From NCBI GenBank assembly GCA_905234865.1, contig CAJOJE010000006.1, positions 1 to 64,000 on the forward strand: DNA of 64,000 nucleotides. Reading direction: 5' to 3'. Positions 16,483 through 25,282 of this stretch are shown piece after piece. The position numbers were made by a program, and so were the translations under genes. Within the stretch, counting starts at the first letter, position 1. Every line of letters starts with the position of its first letter. The notes beneath the pieces are model-generated. The model was not told the DNA's origin and ran no database searches. It saw nothing but the letters and a program-made list of their open reading frames with translations. The stretch is from Candidatus Gastranaerophilales bacterium (lineage in GTDB: Bacteria > Cyanobacteriota > Vampirovibrionia > Gastranaerophilales > Gastranaerophilaceae).

Positions 16483-17358
16483 TTGCAATTTTATAAAAAT
16501 AAATTTTTAAATCGCATCGGTTTATTTTATATTTTAATAATTTTATTTATCGGACTGCTGATTTTAAAAATATTCGGATACTGCGATTATACGGCAAAGT
16601 ATGATATAGAGGAAATAAGCTGTAATCAAAAATTTTATAATTCGTCATTTGTTTTGGATAATGATTTAAAAACAATTTGGGGATTAACCGAAAAACACCA
16701 TAAAAATGAACCCTTTATTTTTAAATTTAGAAAAATAAAAGATATTTCTTCATTGCAAATTTTAACCGATGAAAAAAAGTATCCGTTTCCAAAAATTGAT
16801 ATATTATCTTCAAACGACAAGAAGAATTGGCATTTGTGCCAATATGATTTAAGTAAAATTAATAATGGAATTATTTACGAATTTAAAAATTCCTGCAAGG
16901 GCAAATATCTTTCTTTGGTTTATATGGAAGATACTCCCTCATATTGGGCAATTTCCGAGATTATGCTTTATGAAAAAAATAGGAATTTTTATGCGTTTAT
17001 AACCGTTTTTTCAATAATTCTTTATTTATTTGTATCTTTTTGCACCGAAGCAAATATCATAATTGCTGACGGCAGGGGGTATTACGAATATTTTACAAAA
17101 TTTTTCATAAACCACGATTTTAAAACCGCTGTACATTTCAAATATCCGATAGGAACAGCTCTTTTAGAACTGCCCTTTTTATTATTCGCTCAGTTAATTG
17201 CAAAAATTTTTAATCTTGATATTGAAAGCGGGTATTCGATATTATTTCAAAAGGCTGTTTTATTATCGGCAAATACATACTGCGTTTTAGGACTTGTTTT
17301 TTATATAAAGTTATTAAAAAGTCTTTTTGCAAAAAAACAGCCTGCTTTACCTGTTTAA
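16483..17358 (+). CDS. N-terminal part of a GT-C-like membrane protein with a discoidin-like domain (frame broken at an A7 run)
   Basis: The first 291 residues of a larger membrane protein. An N-terminal membrane helix (about 9-31) is followed by a beta-rich extracytoplasmic domain, about 38-165, that resembles a discoidin/F5-8C fold (DNDLKTIWGLTEKHH, ISSLQILTD, WAISEIMLYEK). A hydrophobic region follows, with the GT-C-like loop IIIADGRGYYEYFTKFF. The frame ends prematurely at TAA 17356-17358, just after AAAAAAA (17331-17337). A -1 shift there continues into the frame at 17376 with no loss. The start is TTG 16483, because no in-frame ATG exists upstream; this is uncertain. It probably modifies surface lipids or glycans. 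Confidence 0.65.
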   Translation: MQFYKNKFLNRIGLFYILIILFIGLLILKIFGYCDYTAKYDIEEISCNQKFYNSSFVLDNDLKTIWGLTEKHHKNEPFIFKFRKIKDISSLQILTDEKKYPFPKIDILSSNDKKNWHLCQYDLSKINNGIIYEFKNSCKGKYLSLVYMEDTPSYWAISEIMLYEKNRNFYAFITVFSIILYLFVSFCTEANIIIADGRGYYEYFTKFFINHDFKTAVHFKYPIGTALLELPFLLFAQLIAKIFNLDIESGYSILFQKAVLLSANTYCVLGLVFYIKLLKSLFAKKQPALPV

Positions 17359-17375
17359 CATTATTCTTTGGAACA

Positions 17376-18224
17376 ATGCTCATCGCATATTCCGCAAAAT
17401 TTGCTTCATATAGCCATATTTACGGCTTTTTTGCCTGTTCTTCGTTTATGTATTTTTTAATAAAATATGAAGAGAAATATCAAAGTTTAAATTCTTTGAA
17501 AAAAATCGGTTTTGATATCTTATCGGGCACAATTTTGGGGTTAATATGCCTTATAAGACTTTCAAACATTATGATTGTATTTTTGTATATTTTTTGGGGC
17601 GTAAATTCGCTTAAAACTTTAAGGTCGAGATTTAGGGAGATTTTTTCGGGCAAAATTTTTTATCAAATTTTTGCATTTTTAATTGTTTATTCCATACAAA
17701 TTGCTCTATACGGAATTTATAACGGACATTTTACCTTTCATGGATACAACAGCAACGAAGAGCAGTTTATTTATCTTTTTCATCCGCAAATATACAAGGT
17801 TTTATTCAGCGCAAATAAAGGTTTGTTTATATATTGTCCCGTATTATTTTTGGGGTTTTTAGGAATGTTTTTATTTGATTTTAAAAACAATAAATTTAAA
17901 ATTTCGCAACCGTTGATTTTTATGTGTTTAACCTTTGTAGTTTCTTCTTGGTGGTGCCGGTGGCTCGGTATGGGATATTCAGGAAGGATGTATTGTGATT
18001 TTTTGTGCATTTTTGCACTTCCCGTTGCAAACATTATCAATACGGCTTTTGAAGATATAAAAAACAAAAAAAACCTTTTTGCATACTTTTTACCCGTTAT
18101 AATTATTTCGTTTGTTTTAATTAATTTGATTTGGTATGCGGGTGTTTCATCAGAGAGCATAAATTCTAACCTTGCAACTTGGTATATGCTGAAAAATCAT
18201 CTTTTTTCCTGCCTTCATTTCTAA
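17376..18224 (+). CDS. C-terminal part of the same GT-C-like membrane protein
   Basis: These 282 residues form a string of membrane helices with short loops, such as FASYSHIYGFFACSSFMYF and SSWWCRWLGMGYSGRMYCDF. They continue the protein begun at 16483. The frame is open back to the A7 run, reading KKTACFTCLTLFFGTM just before the ATG, and that stretch looks like normal membrane protein. No ribosome-binding site precedes ATG 17376, so independent translation is unlikely. Adding one A (A7 to A8) or a -1 ribosomal slip on A-AAA-AAA fuses both parts into one protein of about 580 residues. Confidence 0.65.
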   Translation: MLIAYSAKFASYSHIYGFFACSSFMYFLIKYEEKYQSLNSLKKIGFDILSGTILGLICLIRLSNIMIVFLYIFWGVNSLKTLRSRFREIFSGKIFYQIFAFLIVYSIQIALYGIYNGHFTFHGYNSNEEQFIYLFHPQIYKVLFSANKGLFIYCPVLFLGFLGMFLFDFKNNKFKISQPLIFMCLTFVVSSWWCRWLGMGYSGRMYCDFLCIFALPVANIINTAFEDIKNKKNLFAYFLPVIIISFVLINLIWYAGVSSESINSNLATWYMLKNHLFSCLHF

Positions 18225-18310
18225 TTTTGTATTTTCTTAAATAACGATGTAAAAAGAAGTTAAAATAATAAAAATTTTTAAGCAGAATATTTTGGAGAGA
18301 GGATAGTATT

Positions 18311-18970
18311 ATGACAATGAAGCATGTGATAAACAAAAACGGTAAGTACGATTTAGCCGATATAACTCCCGTTTATGAAGAAAATTATAACAGGGGATAT
18401 ATCGGTTTTTGTTACGACCAGACATCTTTTGTATCGCAAGCCGTTGCGCAAACCACAAAATATTGCAATTATTCAAACATAAAAGTAAGTCATGCTTTAA
18501 TCGTCGTAAGCAAAGACACCTGCGTTGAAGCGGATGCCAACTCCAAAAAAGTAATCGAAGCTCCTCTTTCAAAATATTTTGACAACGAAAATAAAATTAT
18601 TTCCTTTAGAAAACCGAAAGAATCAGATGATGTTGTTGCAGGCGAAATCGTTGAACTTGCAAAATCAAAAATCGGGTGCGGATATGAATACGCAGAAATT
18701 TTGGGACATTTAGGAAAATCCCTGCCCGGAATAAATCAATTCAACAAATTTACTTATAATGTTTTTGTGGATATGATTTCCTGCTTAATTGACAATAAAG
18801 ATAAATTTATATGCAGCGAACTTACCGCATACTCCCTGAAATATGCTCAAAGCCGGAGTTATGGGAATAAAGGCATATTGTCAAGAATAACAACCCGAGT
18901 AAATCCGCAAGAACTCTTTGAAGACAGAACGATTTTCAAAGAATGGGAAATGGAAACGGTAAACGAGTAA
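18311..18970 (+). CDS. YiiX/YebB-like permuted papain-fold peptidase (NlpC/P60 superfamily)
   Basis: This 219-residue protein has the circularly permuted papain arrangement: the catalytic histidine comes first in KVSHALIVVSKDTCVEAD and the catalytic cysteine later in DKFICSELTAYSLKYA. The order His then Cys distinguishes YiiX-like proteins from classical NlpC/P60 peptidases. Members hydrolyse peptide, amide or lipid-thioester bonds; the target here is unknown. There is no signal peptide, so action in the cytosol is expected. The ATG at 18311 follows GGAGAGGA. The gene stands alone at the end of the envelope block. Confidence 0.72.
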   Translation: MTMKHVINKNGKYDLADITPVYEENYNRGYIGFCYDQTSFVSQAVAQTTKYCNYSNIKVSHALIVVSKDTCVEADANSKKVIEAPLSKYFDNENKIISFRKPKESDDVVAGEIVELAKSKIGCGYEYAEILGHLGKSLPGINQFNKFTYNVFVDMISCLIDNKDKFICSELTAYSLKYAQSRSYGNKGILSRITTRVNPQELFEDRTIFKEWEMETVNE

Positions 18971-19025
18971 AGCGGGTTGTTACTGCAAATTCAACATTTT
19001 CCGTTAATTTACAGTAAATCTAAAA

Positions 19026-19099
19026 CCCCAAACAAGTTCCGGGTGGCACAAGGTTGTGCTTTTGCTGCCTTGCGGTCAGTTTAGCATGACAAAAAGGGG
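19026..19099. ncRNA. Candidate structured RNA, strand and family unassigned
   Basis: A compact 74-base island is bounded by CCCC (19026-19029) and GGGG (19096-19099). It contains a GCACA/TGTGC hairpin (19046-19059) and two mutually exclusive pairings of GCTGCC (19064-19069): with GGTGGC (19042-19047, needing G-U pairs on the plus strand) or with the following GG-T-CAG (19074-19079). GC content is above the surroundings. On the minus strand it loosely recalls a small SRP RNA, but the SRP apical loop is absent and a clear SRP RNA exists at 59286-59543. The rest of 18971-19187 holds no gene that I can support. Confidence 0.4.
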
Positions 19100-19187
19100 A
19101 GGTATTGAACTTTTGAAAAATCCATAAAACGAAGTTTTTTCGCTTTATTATACCAAAATATTTAAAACAACTTAAATCAAAAATTTG

Positions 19188-19221
19188 AAAACCTGCCAAA
19201 ACTATTGATTTTGCAGGTTTT
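19188..19221 (-). terminator. Terminator of tRNA-Leu
   Basis: AAAACCTGC (19188-19196) pairs with GCAGGTTTT (19213-19221), and the inner AAAA/TTTT also pair. It lies about 30 bases beyond the tRNA 3' end on the minus strand and ends in a T-run. Confidence 0.7.
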
Positions 19222-19250
19222 TATAAATAAAATCAGATTTTAAAATAATC

Positions 19251-19333
19251 TGGGCAAGAAGGGAGTCGAACCCTCACAAGTTTTACCTCGCCGGCTCCTG
19301 AAACCGGTGCGTCTACCATTTCGCCACCTGCCC
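19251..19333 (-). tRNA. tRNA-Leu (CAG anticodon)
   Basis: The minus strand folds as a class II tRNA with acceptor GGGCAGG/CTTGCCC and discriminator A. The D arm contains GGCGAAATGGTAGACGC, the anticodon loop is TTCAGGA (anticodon CAG, reading CUG), the variable arm is long and the T arm is GGTTCGACTCC. The GGTAGACGC D-loop pattern is typical of tRNA-Leu. CCA is not encoded. Confidence 0.95.
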
Positions 19334-19441
19334 GAAACGATGTAATTTTATATAAATATATAATAAAAATTTCTATACATCAAGAAATACAAATATTTTA
19401 AAGTATGATAAAATATTTTTAAAATTTCAAGGAGCATAAAA

Positions 19442-19903
19442 ATGAGCGAAAAAGAACAAAAGGCAAAAGAGCTTTTTAAATCGGGATACAATTGCGCACA
19501 AGCCGTTATCGGGGTTTTTGCGGAAGAATCGGGACTTGATTTTGAAACGGCAATGAAAACGGCTCTTCCGTTTGGAGGCGGAATGGGAAGAATGAGAGAA
19601 GTTTGCGGAGCGGTAAGCGGAATGCTTATGGCGGCAGGGCTTAAATTTTCCGACGAAAAAGCGGCAAATAAAGCGGAAGTATATAAAATCACTCAAGAAC
19701 TTGCGGGAAAATTCAAAGAACAAAACGGAAGCATAATTTGCAGAGAGTTATTGGAAGGAATTGAAAATTCAAACACTCCTACTCCCTCAAAAAGAGATGA
19801 AGCGTATTACAAAAAGCGCCCATGTGTTGAACTTGTCGGCGATTGCGTTTTAATACTCGAAGAATATTTAAAAACAAAAGAACTTGCAAAAAAAGAAAAT
19901 TAA
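19442..19903 (+). CDS. C_GCAxxG_C_C family protein (putative redox or metal protein)
   Basis: This 153-residue protein shows the conserved cysteines that name the C_GCAxxG_C_C family. The first is in SGYNCAQAVIGVFAEE, the second in REVCGAVSGMLMAAG, the third in SIICRELL and the last in RPCVELVGDCVLILEE. Family members are widespread in anaerobes, often beside redox genes, and are thought to bind metal or act in redox reactions; no reaction is established. The ATG at 19442 follows AAGGAGC. Its last codons overlap the end of the convergent smpB gene by 4 bases. Confidence 0.88.
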   Translation: MSEKEQKAKELFKSGYNCAQAVIGVFAEESGLDFETAMKTALPFGGGMGRMREVCGAVSGMLMAAGLKFSDEKAANKAEVYKITQELAGKFKEQNGSIICRELLEGIENSNTPTPSKRDEAYYKKRPCVELVGDCVLILEEYLKTKELAKKEN

Positions 19904-20346
19904 AATTGTTTTATGTTTCTTGAAATTTCTTTTTTCTTCATCGCTTCTCTTTTATCATAAAGTTTTTTACCTTTACACAAAGCAATTTCAAGTTTTAAAT
20001 ATCCTTTTGAAAGAAACGCTTCCAAAGGTACTATCGTGTAATTTTCCTGTTTTTGTTTGTTTAAAATTTTTAAAATTTCTTTTTTGTGAAGCAACAATTT
20101 CCTAACCCTTAAAGGCTCATGGTTAAACCTGTTACCGAAGTCATAAGGGCTTATGTGACAATTGTATAAATATGCTTCCATATTTTCGATTTTAATAAAA
20201 GAATCTTTAAGATTCATAGCACCCCTTCTTACGGATTTTATCTCCGTTCCGGTTAGAACAATTCCCGATATATATTTTTCAAATATCGTAAAATCGAAAT
20301 ATGCCTTTTTATTTGATGATACTGTTTTTCTCGGTAAATTTGTCAT
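19900..20346 (-). CDS. smpB: SsrA-binding protein SmpB
   Basis: This 148-residue protein binds tmRNA (SsrA) and brings it to stalled ribosomes for trans-translation. Diagnostic features are NKKAYFDFTIFEKYISGIVL, the EIKSVRRGAMNLKDSF block, and IENMEAYLYNCHISPYDFGN. The C-terminal basic tail, KGKKLYDKREAMKKKE, enters the decoding centre. Length and order match the family. No tmRNA gene was recognised in the window. Confidence 0.97.
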   Translation of the reverse strand: MTNLPRKTVSSNKKAYFDFTIFEKYISGIVLTGTEIKSVRRGAMNLKDSFIKIENMEAYLYNCHISPYDFGNRFNHEPLRVRKLLLHKKEILKILNKQKQENYTIVPLEAFLSKGYLKLEIALCKGKKLYDKREAMKKKEISRNIKQF

Positions 20347-20451
20347 AATAAAACATTATACCATAAAATCACTTTTTAATAACAGAAAGAACTTTCATAA
20401 TAAAAATTAATTGTAAAGTAAACATTCATTAATCTATTAACCTAAAGATTG

Positions 20452-20480
20452 TTGACATCTTCATGATAAATAATTACATT
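20452..20480 (+). promoter_or_regulatory. Probable promoter of nrdD
   Basis: A consensus TTGACA at 20452-20457 and TACATT at 20475-20480 are 17 bases apart, about 80 bases before the nrdD ATG. No clear NrdR box was found in 20347-20561. Confidence 0.5.
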
Positions 20481-20561
20481 ATATATAATAACCCGTTTTA
20501 GTTTGGTGTTAGGGTTAGATAGTATTACAAAATTATCAGGTAGGGGAAAGAAGGCAAATAA

Positions 20562-22823
20562 ATGCAAAACTATTCGGAACAAACAGACGAGAAAATGTCC
20601 GAAATGAGCCACGGCGTAAACAGTATTTTTAAAAAAGAAGCTACATCACCGATTGAAGGAAGCATTCGGAATATAATTCAAATGCCGAAACAAAATCCGC
20701 TTTTAGAAACGTATATTATTAAAAAAGACGGAACAAAAGAAGAATATAACGTTAAAAAAGTCGTTGCAGCCGTTAAAAAATCAGCACAAAGAATGATGGT
20801 AAATTTCAGCGAAGAAGAAATCAATAAAATTTGTTCTCTTGTTGATACGAAAGTTCAGCAAATCGGCAAAGAAATCCAAATTTATGATATGCACAATATC
20901 GTTGAAAGTGTATTGGAAACGGTTAACCCGAAAGTTGCCCAAAGTTACAGAAATTACAGAAACTATAAACAAGACTTTGTTTCCATGCTTGATAAAGTTT
21001 ATCAAGAATCCCAAAAAATTATGTATATCGGGGATAAAGAAAATTCAAATTCCGATTCAACCTTGGTTTCAACAAAAAGGTCATTGGTTTTTAATCAGTT
21101 AAACAAAGAATTATACAAAAAATTCTTCCTGACGGTTGAGGACTTACAGGCAATAAGAGAAGGATATATCTATATCCATGATATGTCCGCAAGACGTGAC
21201 ACGATGAACTGCTGTCTTTTTGACGTTGCAAGCGTCTTAAAGGGCGGTTTTGAAATGGGAAACCTTTGGTATAACGAACCGAAAACTTTAGATGTAGCGT
21301 TTGATGTCATTGGCGATATCGTTATGGCTGCCGCAAGCCAACAATACGGCGGCTTTACGGTTCCGGAGGTTGATAAAATTTTAGCTCCTTACGCAGAAAA
21401 AACATATAAAAAAGAATATGAAAGATATGTTTCTTTAGGTTTGTCTTTTGAAAGAGCGGACGAGGAAGCGACAAAAGACGTTAAAAACAACTTTGAACAA
21501 GGTTTTCAGGGTTGGGAATATAAATTTAATACCGTTGCAAGCTCTCGTGGGGATTATCCCTTTATTACCGTTACAACAGGCTTAGGAACGGGCAAATACG
21601 AAAAAATGGCTTCTCTTGCAATGTTAAAAATAAGGCAAAACGGACAAGGCAAAAAAACCTGCAAAAAACCCGTTTTGTTCCCGAAAATCGTTTTCTTGTA
21701 CGATGAGGAACTTCATGGCGAAGGCAAAATTAACCACGATATCTTCCTTGCAGGTATAGAATGTTCAAAAAGAGCAATGTATCCGGATTGGCTCTCTTTA
21801 ACGGGCGAAGGGTATGTCGCTTCAATGTATAAAAAATACAAAAGAGTTGTTTCTCCCATGGGCTGCAGAGCTTTCTTATCTCCTTGGTACGAAAGAGGCG
21901 GAATGAACCCTGCGGATGAAAACGATAAACCGGTTTTTGTCGGAAGATTTAACATAGGCGCAATCAGTTTACATTTACCCATGATTTACGCTAAAGCAAA
22001 AAAAGAATCGAAGAATTTTTATGAAGTTCTTGATTATTATATGGAATTAATCAGAAAAATCCATGTAAGAACATACGAATATTTAGGAGAAATGAAAGCC
22101 TCGATTAATCCTCTTGCTTTTTGCGAGGGAGGTTTTTACGGCGGTCATTTAAACTATAACGAAAAAATTAAGCCAATCTTAAAATCCGCAACCGCATCGT
22201 TTGGAATAACCGCTCTAAATGAACTTCAAGAGCTTCATAACGGAAAATCCTTAGTTCAAGACGGTGAATTTGCACTTGAAGTTATGGAATATATCAACAA
22301 AAAAATTCAGGAATTTAAAGCGCAAGACGGTTGGCTCTACGCTATTTACGGAACTCCCGCAGAATCTCTTTGCGGACTTCAAATTGAACAATTCAGAAAA
22401 AAATACGGCATTGTGGAAAATGTATCGGATAGAGGATATATCTCAAATTCTTTCCATTGCCATGTAAGCGAAAAAATTACCCCGATTGAAAAACAAGACC
22501 TTGAAAAAAGATTTTGGGATTTATTAAACGGCGGTAAAATTCAATATGTAAAATATCCTATTTCATACAACACAAAAGCAATTGAAACTCTTGTTAAAAG
22601 AGCTATGAAAATGGGCTTTTACGAGGGTGTTAATTTGTCTTTGGCATATTGCGACGATTGCGGACATCAAGAACTTGCAATGGATGTATGCCCAAAATGC
22701 GGTTCAAGAAATTTAACCAAAATCGACAGAATGAACGGATATCTTTCATATTCAAGAGTAAAAGGCGATACAAGATTAAACGATGCCAAAATGGAAGAAA
22801 TTAAAGACAGAGTAAGTATGTAA
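20562..22823 (+). CDS. nrdD: Anaerobic ribonucleoside-triphosphate reductase (class III), NrdD
   Basis: This 753-residue enzyme reduces ribonucleotides to deoxyribonucleotides without oxygen, using a glycyl radical. An ATP-cone regulatory domain lies at about 45-145 (IIKKDGTKEEYNVKKVV onward). The barrel domain contains RRDTMNCCLFDVASVLKGG. The C-terminal zinc site is C697-x2-C700...C710-x2-C713. The radical glycine is most likely G726 in RMNGYLSYSR, 28 residues from the end, as in the family. The start is ATG 20562 after AGGGGAAAGAAGG. The activase gene nrdG follows 55 bases downstream with a hairpin between. Confidence 0.96.
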   Translation: MQNYSEQTDEKMSEMSHGVNSIFKKEATSPIEGSIRNIIQMPKQNPLLETYIIKKDGTKEEYNVKKVVAAVKKSAQRMMVNFSEEEINKICSLVDTKVQQIGKEIQIYDMHNIVESVLETVNPKVAQSYRNYRNYKQDFVSMLDKVYQESQKIMYIGDKENSNSDSTLVSTKRSLVFNQLNKELYKKFFLTVEDLQAIREGYIYIHDMSARRDTMNCCLFDVASVLKGGFEMGNLWYNEPKTLDVAFDVIGDIVMAAASQQYGGFTVPEVDKILAPYAEKTYKKEYERYVSLGLSFERADEEATKDVKNNFEQGFQGWEYKFNTVASSRGDYPFITVTTGLGTGKYEKMASLAMLKIRQNGQGKKTCKKPVLFPKIVFLYDEELHGEGKINHDIFLAGIECSKRAMYPDWLSLTGEGYVASMYKKYKRVVSPMGCRAFLSPWYERGGMNPADENDKPVFVGRFNIGAISLHLPMIYAKAKKESKNFYEVLDYYMELIRKIHVRTYEYLGEMKASINPLAFCEGGFYGGHLNYNEKIKPILKSATASFGITALNELQELHNGKSLVQDGEFALEVMEYINKKIQEFKAQDGWLYAIYGTPAESLCGLQIEQFRKKYGIVENVSDRGYISNSFHCHVSEKITPIEKQDLEKRFWDLLNGGKIQYVKYPISYNTKAIETLVKRAMKMGFYEGVNLSLAYCDDCGHQELAMDVCPKCGSRNLTKIDRMNGYLSYSRVKGDTRLNDAKMEEIKDRVSM

Positions 22824-22828
22824 ATTAA

Positions 22829-22858
22829 AAAATGCGCCGTTTAATAAAGGCGCATTTT
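22829..22858 (+). terminator. Hairpin terminator or attenuator between nrdD and nrdG
   Basis: AAAATGCGCC (22829-22838) pairs perfectly with GGCGCATTTT (22849-22858). It lies in the 55-base gap between nrdD and nrdG, so it probably reduces nrdG expression relative to nrdD rather than ending the operon. Confidence 0.75.
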
Positions 22859-22878
22859 ATTGTTCAAAAAAGGAAAAA

Positions 22879-23400
22879 ATGAGATACCATAACATTACAA
22901 AAGACGATATGTTAAACGGCGAAGGATTAAGGGTTGTCCTTTGGACTGCAGGTTGCACGCATCATTGCAAAAACTGCCATAATCCGATTACTTGGGATAT
23001 TATGGGCGGAATTGAATTTGACAAAAACGCCGAAGAAGAACTCTTTTTTGAACTCGATAAACCCCATATAGACGGTATCACATTTTCAGGCGGCGACCCT
23101 TTACACCCTTTTAACAGAGAAGAAATTACAAGACTTTTAAAAAAGACGAGAGAAAACTTCAAAGATAAAACCATTTGGCTTTATACGGGATATCTTTTTG
23201 AAGAAATTAAAGACTTTGAAGGTTTAAAATATATTGATATTTTGATTGACGGAGAATTTATAGATAAATTAAAAGATGAAAGGCTTCATTGGGTAGGTTC
23301 GTCCAATCAAAGAATTATTGATGTTCAAAAAACCTTATCGTCAAACGAAATTGTTATATATGACGATAATTCCCATATTCTGCAAAACGTAAGCGGATAA
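22879..23400 (+). CDS. nrdG: Anaerobic ribonucleotide reductase activating protein NrdG
   Basis: This 173-residue radical SAM enzyme installs the glycyl radical on NrdD. The [4Fe-4S]/SAM motif is TAGCTHHCKNCHNP (C-x3-C-x2-C with two histidines), followed by the SAM-binding FSGGDPLHP. The compact size matches NrdG rather than larger activases. The initiation region has AAAAAGGAAAAA before ATG. It is the functional partner of nrdD directly upstream. Confidence 0.96.
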   Translation: MRYHNITKDDMLNGEGLRVVLWTAGCTHHCKNCHNPITWDIMGGIEFDKNAEEELFFELDKPHIDGITFSGGDPLHPFNREEITRLLKKTRENFKDKTIWLYTGYLFEEIKDFEGLKYIDILIDGEFIDKLKDERLHWVGSSNQRIIDVQKTLSSNEIVIYDDNSHILQNVSG

Positions 23401-23427
23401 ATTTTACAATTTAAACTTTTTTTTAAT

Positions 23428-24603
23428 TTAAAACCATCTGTTTTGCATTTTTTTCACGATATTTTGTGCTTTTTCCAAACTTTCCTCATTAAGCTCGGAT
23501 ATCACGCTGTCTAAAACTTTTATTGCCGTCATAATTGCGGTTTTATTCACATTTTGAACAAATTTTTCCATTTGGGCGGATTGAATTTGGGCAATATTGT
23601 CGGCAGCGGTTTTAATTGCCGTTGCAACCGTTGAATTTTGAATACTTTCGGGAATGTTGTCTTTTATAAAATTTTCCGCTTTTAAAATTGCATGCTCTAT
23701 TTGCGTTGTATCAAAATTAAAATTGTTTACGCTCACAAATTCCGACAAATTTCTATACTCTCTGATAGGGTTATTTTTATCAAAATACCATAAAGAAAGG
23801 CCCTCTCTTTGAGAAAAGTTTTTCGGTTTTCTGAAAACTTTGCATTTTTCTTTTGCAAAATCAAAAATTCCTTCATGGGTTTTAAGTAAAATATTATTTA
23901 AAACTTCCGTTTTAGAAGCGTTTGGCGTATTTTCAATCACAATCGGCAAAAGTAAATATCTTTGCCCGACATGTTCTCCAAACATTCCGCACCAATCATT
24001 CATGACAGAATAATTTACTATAAAAGAATAGCTTAAATTCTCCGCACACCCGTACAAATCAAGAAGATTAAAGCACCCCGGAGCATTAAAAGTATACGTT
24101 TCAACTTTATTTCTGTTTACCGTATATTCTTTTGCGCTTATAATTTGCGCTAAAGCACCCCCCAAAGATTGCCCGATTATAACGATTTTTCTTTTCGGAT
24201 ATTGTTTTTTAACGGTTTTATAAAAATTATAAGCATCGATAAATTGTTTATCAAAACTTCCCGTCAATAAATTTGAATCGCATACAACATCTTTAACAAA
24301 AGCCGATATATCGGTTTCATTTTCGCCAAGCCCGAGCCTTTCGGTACCCCTGAATGCTATAACGAGAGTTTTAGTTTTTTTGTTTTCAAAAAGATTGGCG
24401 GTAAATCCCGTATTTTCGTTTTTGTATGAAAAATATTTATCAATTCCTTTTTGGGAAAGTTTTTTATCCACGACTTTTTTAATTTGTAAATCGGAACAAT
24501 CAATTTCTTTTAATTCGTAATTATTCAATTCAAAATAAAAATCGCCCCCGTAAACTATTTGCGCTAATTTTAAATATTCTTTTTCTATTCTTTTCTCAAA
24601 CAT
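23428..24603 (-). CDS. Class 3 lipase-like alpha/beta hydrolase
   Basis: This protein of about 391 residues resembles fungal-type (class 3) lipases. It shows KTLVIAFRGTERLG for the oxyanion region, the nucleophile elbow VIIGQSLGGALAQIIS and a following TYTFNAPGC. The C-terminal ~90 residues are helical and polar without a clear domain. There is no signal peptide, so it may act in the cytosol on lipids or be released by another route. The start is placed at ATG 24603 with GGGAAAAG upstream; an earlier TTG at 24630 is less likely. It is separated from nrdG by 27 bases and convergent with it. Confidence 0.8.
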   Translation of the reverse strand: MFEKRIEKEYLKLAQIVYGGDFYFELNNYELKEIDCSDLQIKKVVDKKLSQKGIDKYFSYKNENTGFTANLFENKKTKTLVIAFRGTERLGLGENETDISAFVKDVVCDSNLLTGSFDKQFIDAYNFYKTVKKQYPKRKIVIIGQSLGGALAQIISAKEYTVNRNKVETYTFNAPGCFNLLDLYGCAENLSYSFIVNYSVMNDWCGMFGEHVGQRYLLLPIVIENTPNASKTEVLNNILLKTHEGIFDFAKEKCKVFRKPKNFSQREGLSLWYFDKNNPIREYRNLSEFVSVNNFNFDTTQIEHAILKAENFIKDNIPESIQNSTVATAIKTAADNIAQIQSAQMEKFVQNVNKTAIMTAIKVLDSVISELNEESLEKAQNIVKKMQNRWF

Positions 24604-24745
24604 AAATTCTTTTCCCAAATATAAAATCAATTTTAAAATTTATTATACAAGATAATAAAAAACAAACAAATGTTAAGAAATAGCCCCCATATTAACGGGT
24701 ATGATATTATGTTTTAGACAGTTTAACTATTTTAGAGGAGGAAAT

Positions 24746-25186
24746 ATGTCTGAATATATATTGTTAGCGGAAACAATCGTATATAAAAACGGAAAATTAA
24801 CCTGCATTAACGTTCTCGACAGCTTTAAAACCGTTGCGATGCCTTCCGAATTTAATTTTGATATCGCAGTTTTATGCGGCCCGAAATGGACAAAAGGCGA
24901 ACATAAATTATCGGTAAAAGCCGTTGCAAGTAACGGTAAAGAAATCAGTTTGGGCGAAGCAACAATTAATGTTCCGAACGAAGATTTTGTCTACAATGCT
25001 TTCCTTAATAACGTAAAAATTACAATGGATTACAGCGTGTCCGATTTAACTTTTCTTGTTTATGACGGAGATAAAGAAATTATTTCAAGAAAATTCCCCG
25101 TTATTTCAATGTTAGTTCCGAAAAAAAACGATGAAACCAACAAAGAAGAAAATAAAGAAGAAAAGAAAGATAAGAAAAAGAAATAA
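24746..25186 (+). CDS. Hypothetical protein, DUF6941-like
   Basis: This 146-residue protein has a beta-rich core (LLAETIVYKNGKLTCINV, FDIAVLCGPKWTKGEHKLSV) resembling small proteins annotated DUF6941. That likeness is tentative. The last 25 residues are a low-complexity tail of lysine and glutamate (NKEENKEEKKDKKKK), probably disordered. A strong GAGGAGG ribosome-binding site precedes ATG 24746. The gene stands alone between the lipase promoter region and a bidirectional terminator. No function is claimed. Confidence 0.7.
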   Translation: MSEYILLAETIVYKNGKLTCINVLDSFKTVAMPSEFNFDIAVLCGPKWTKGEHKLSVKAVASNGKEISLGEATINVPNEDFVYNAFLNNVKITMDYSVSDLTFLVYDGDKEIISRKFPVISMLVPKKNDETNKEENKEEKKDKKKK

Positions 25187-25231
25187 TTTTTGTCAACTTT
25201 CCCAATCTGCCTTTAACATAAAAGGTATGCT

Positions 25232-25265
25232 AAAAGCTGCAAGTCCACCCGATTTTGCAGCTTTT
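25232..25265. terminator. Bidirectional terminator
   Basis: AAAAGCTGC (25232-25240) pairs with GCAGCTTTT (25257-25265) between the convergent genes ending at 25186 and 25283, with AT-rich flanks suited to both directions. Confidence 0.8.
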
Positions 25266-25282
25266 AAATTTATTTCATTATT

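Noticed and set aside
19026-19099. Short SRP RNA interpretation
   Set aside because: The minus-strand text loosely resembles the 3' half of a small SRP RNA, but the CAGG/AGCA symmetric loop is missing and a clear SRP RNA is at 59286-59543.
20411-20561. NrdR box upstream of nrdD
   Set aside because: No pair of matching 16-mers was found; only a plain promoter is visible.
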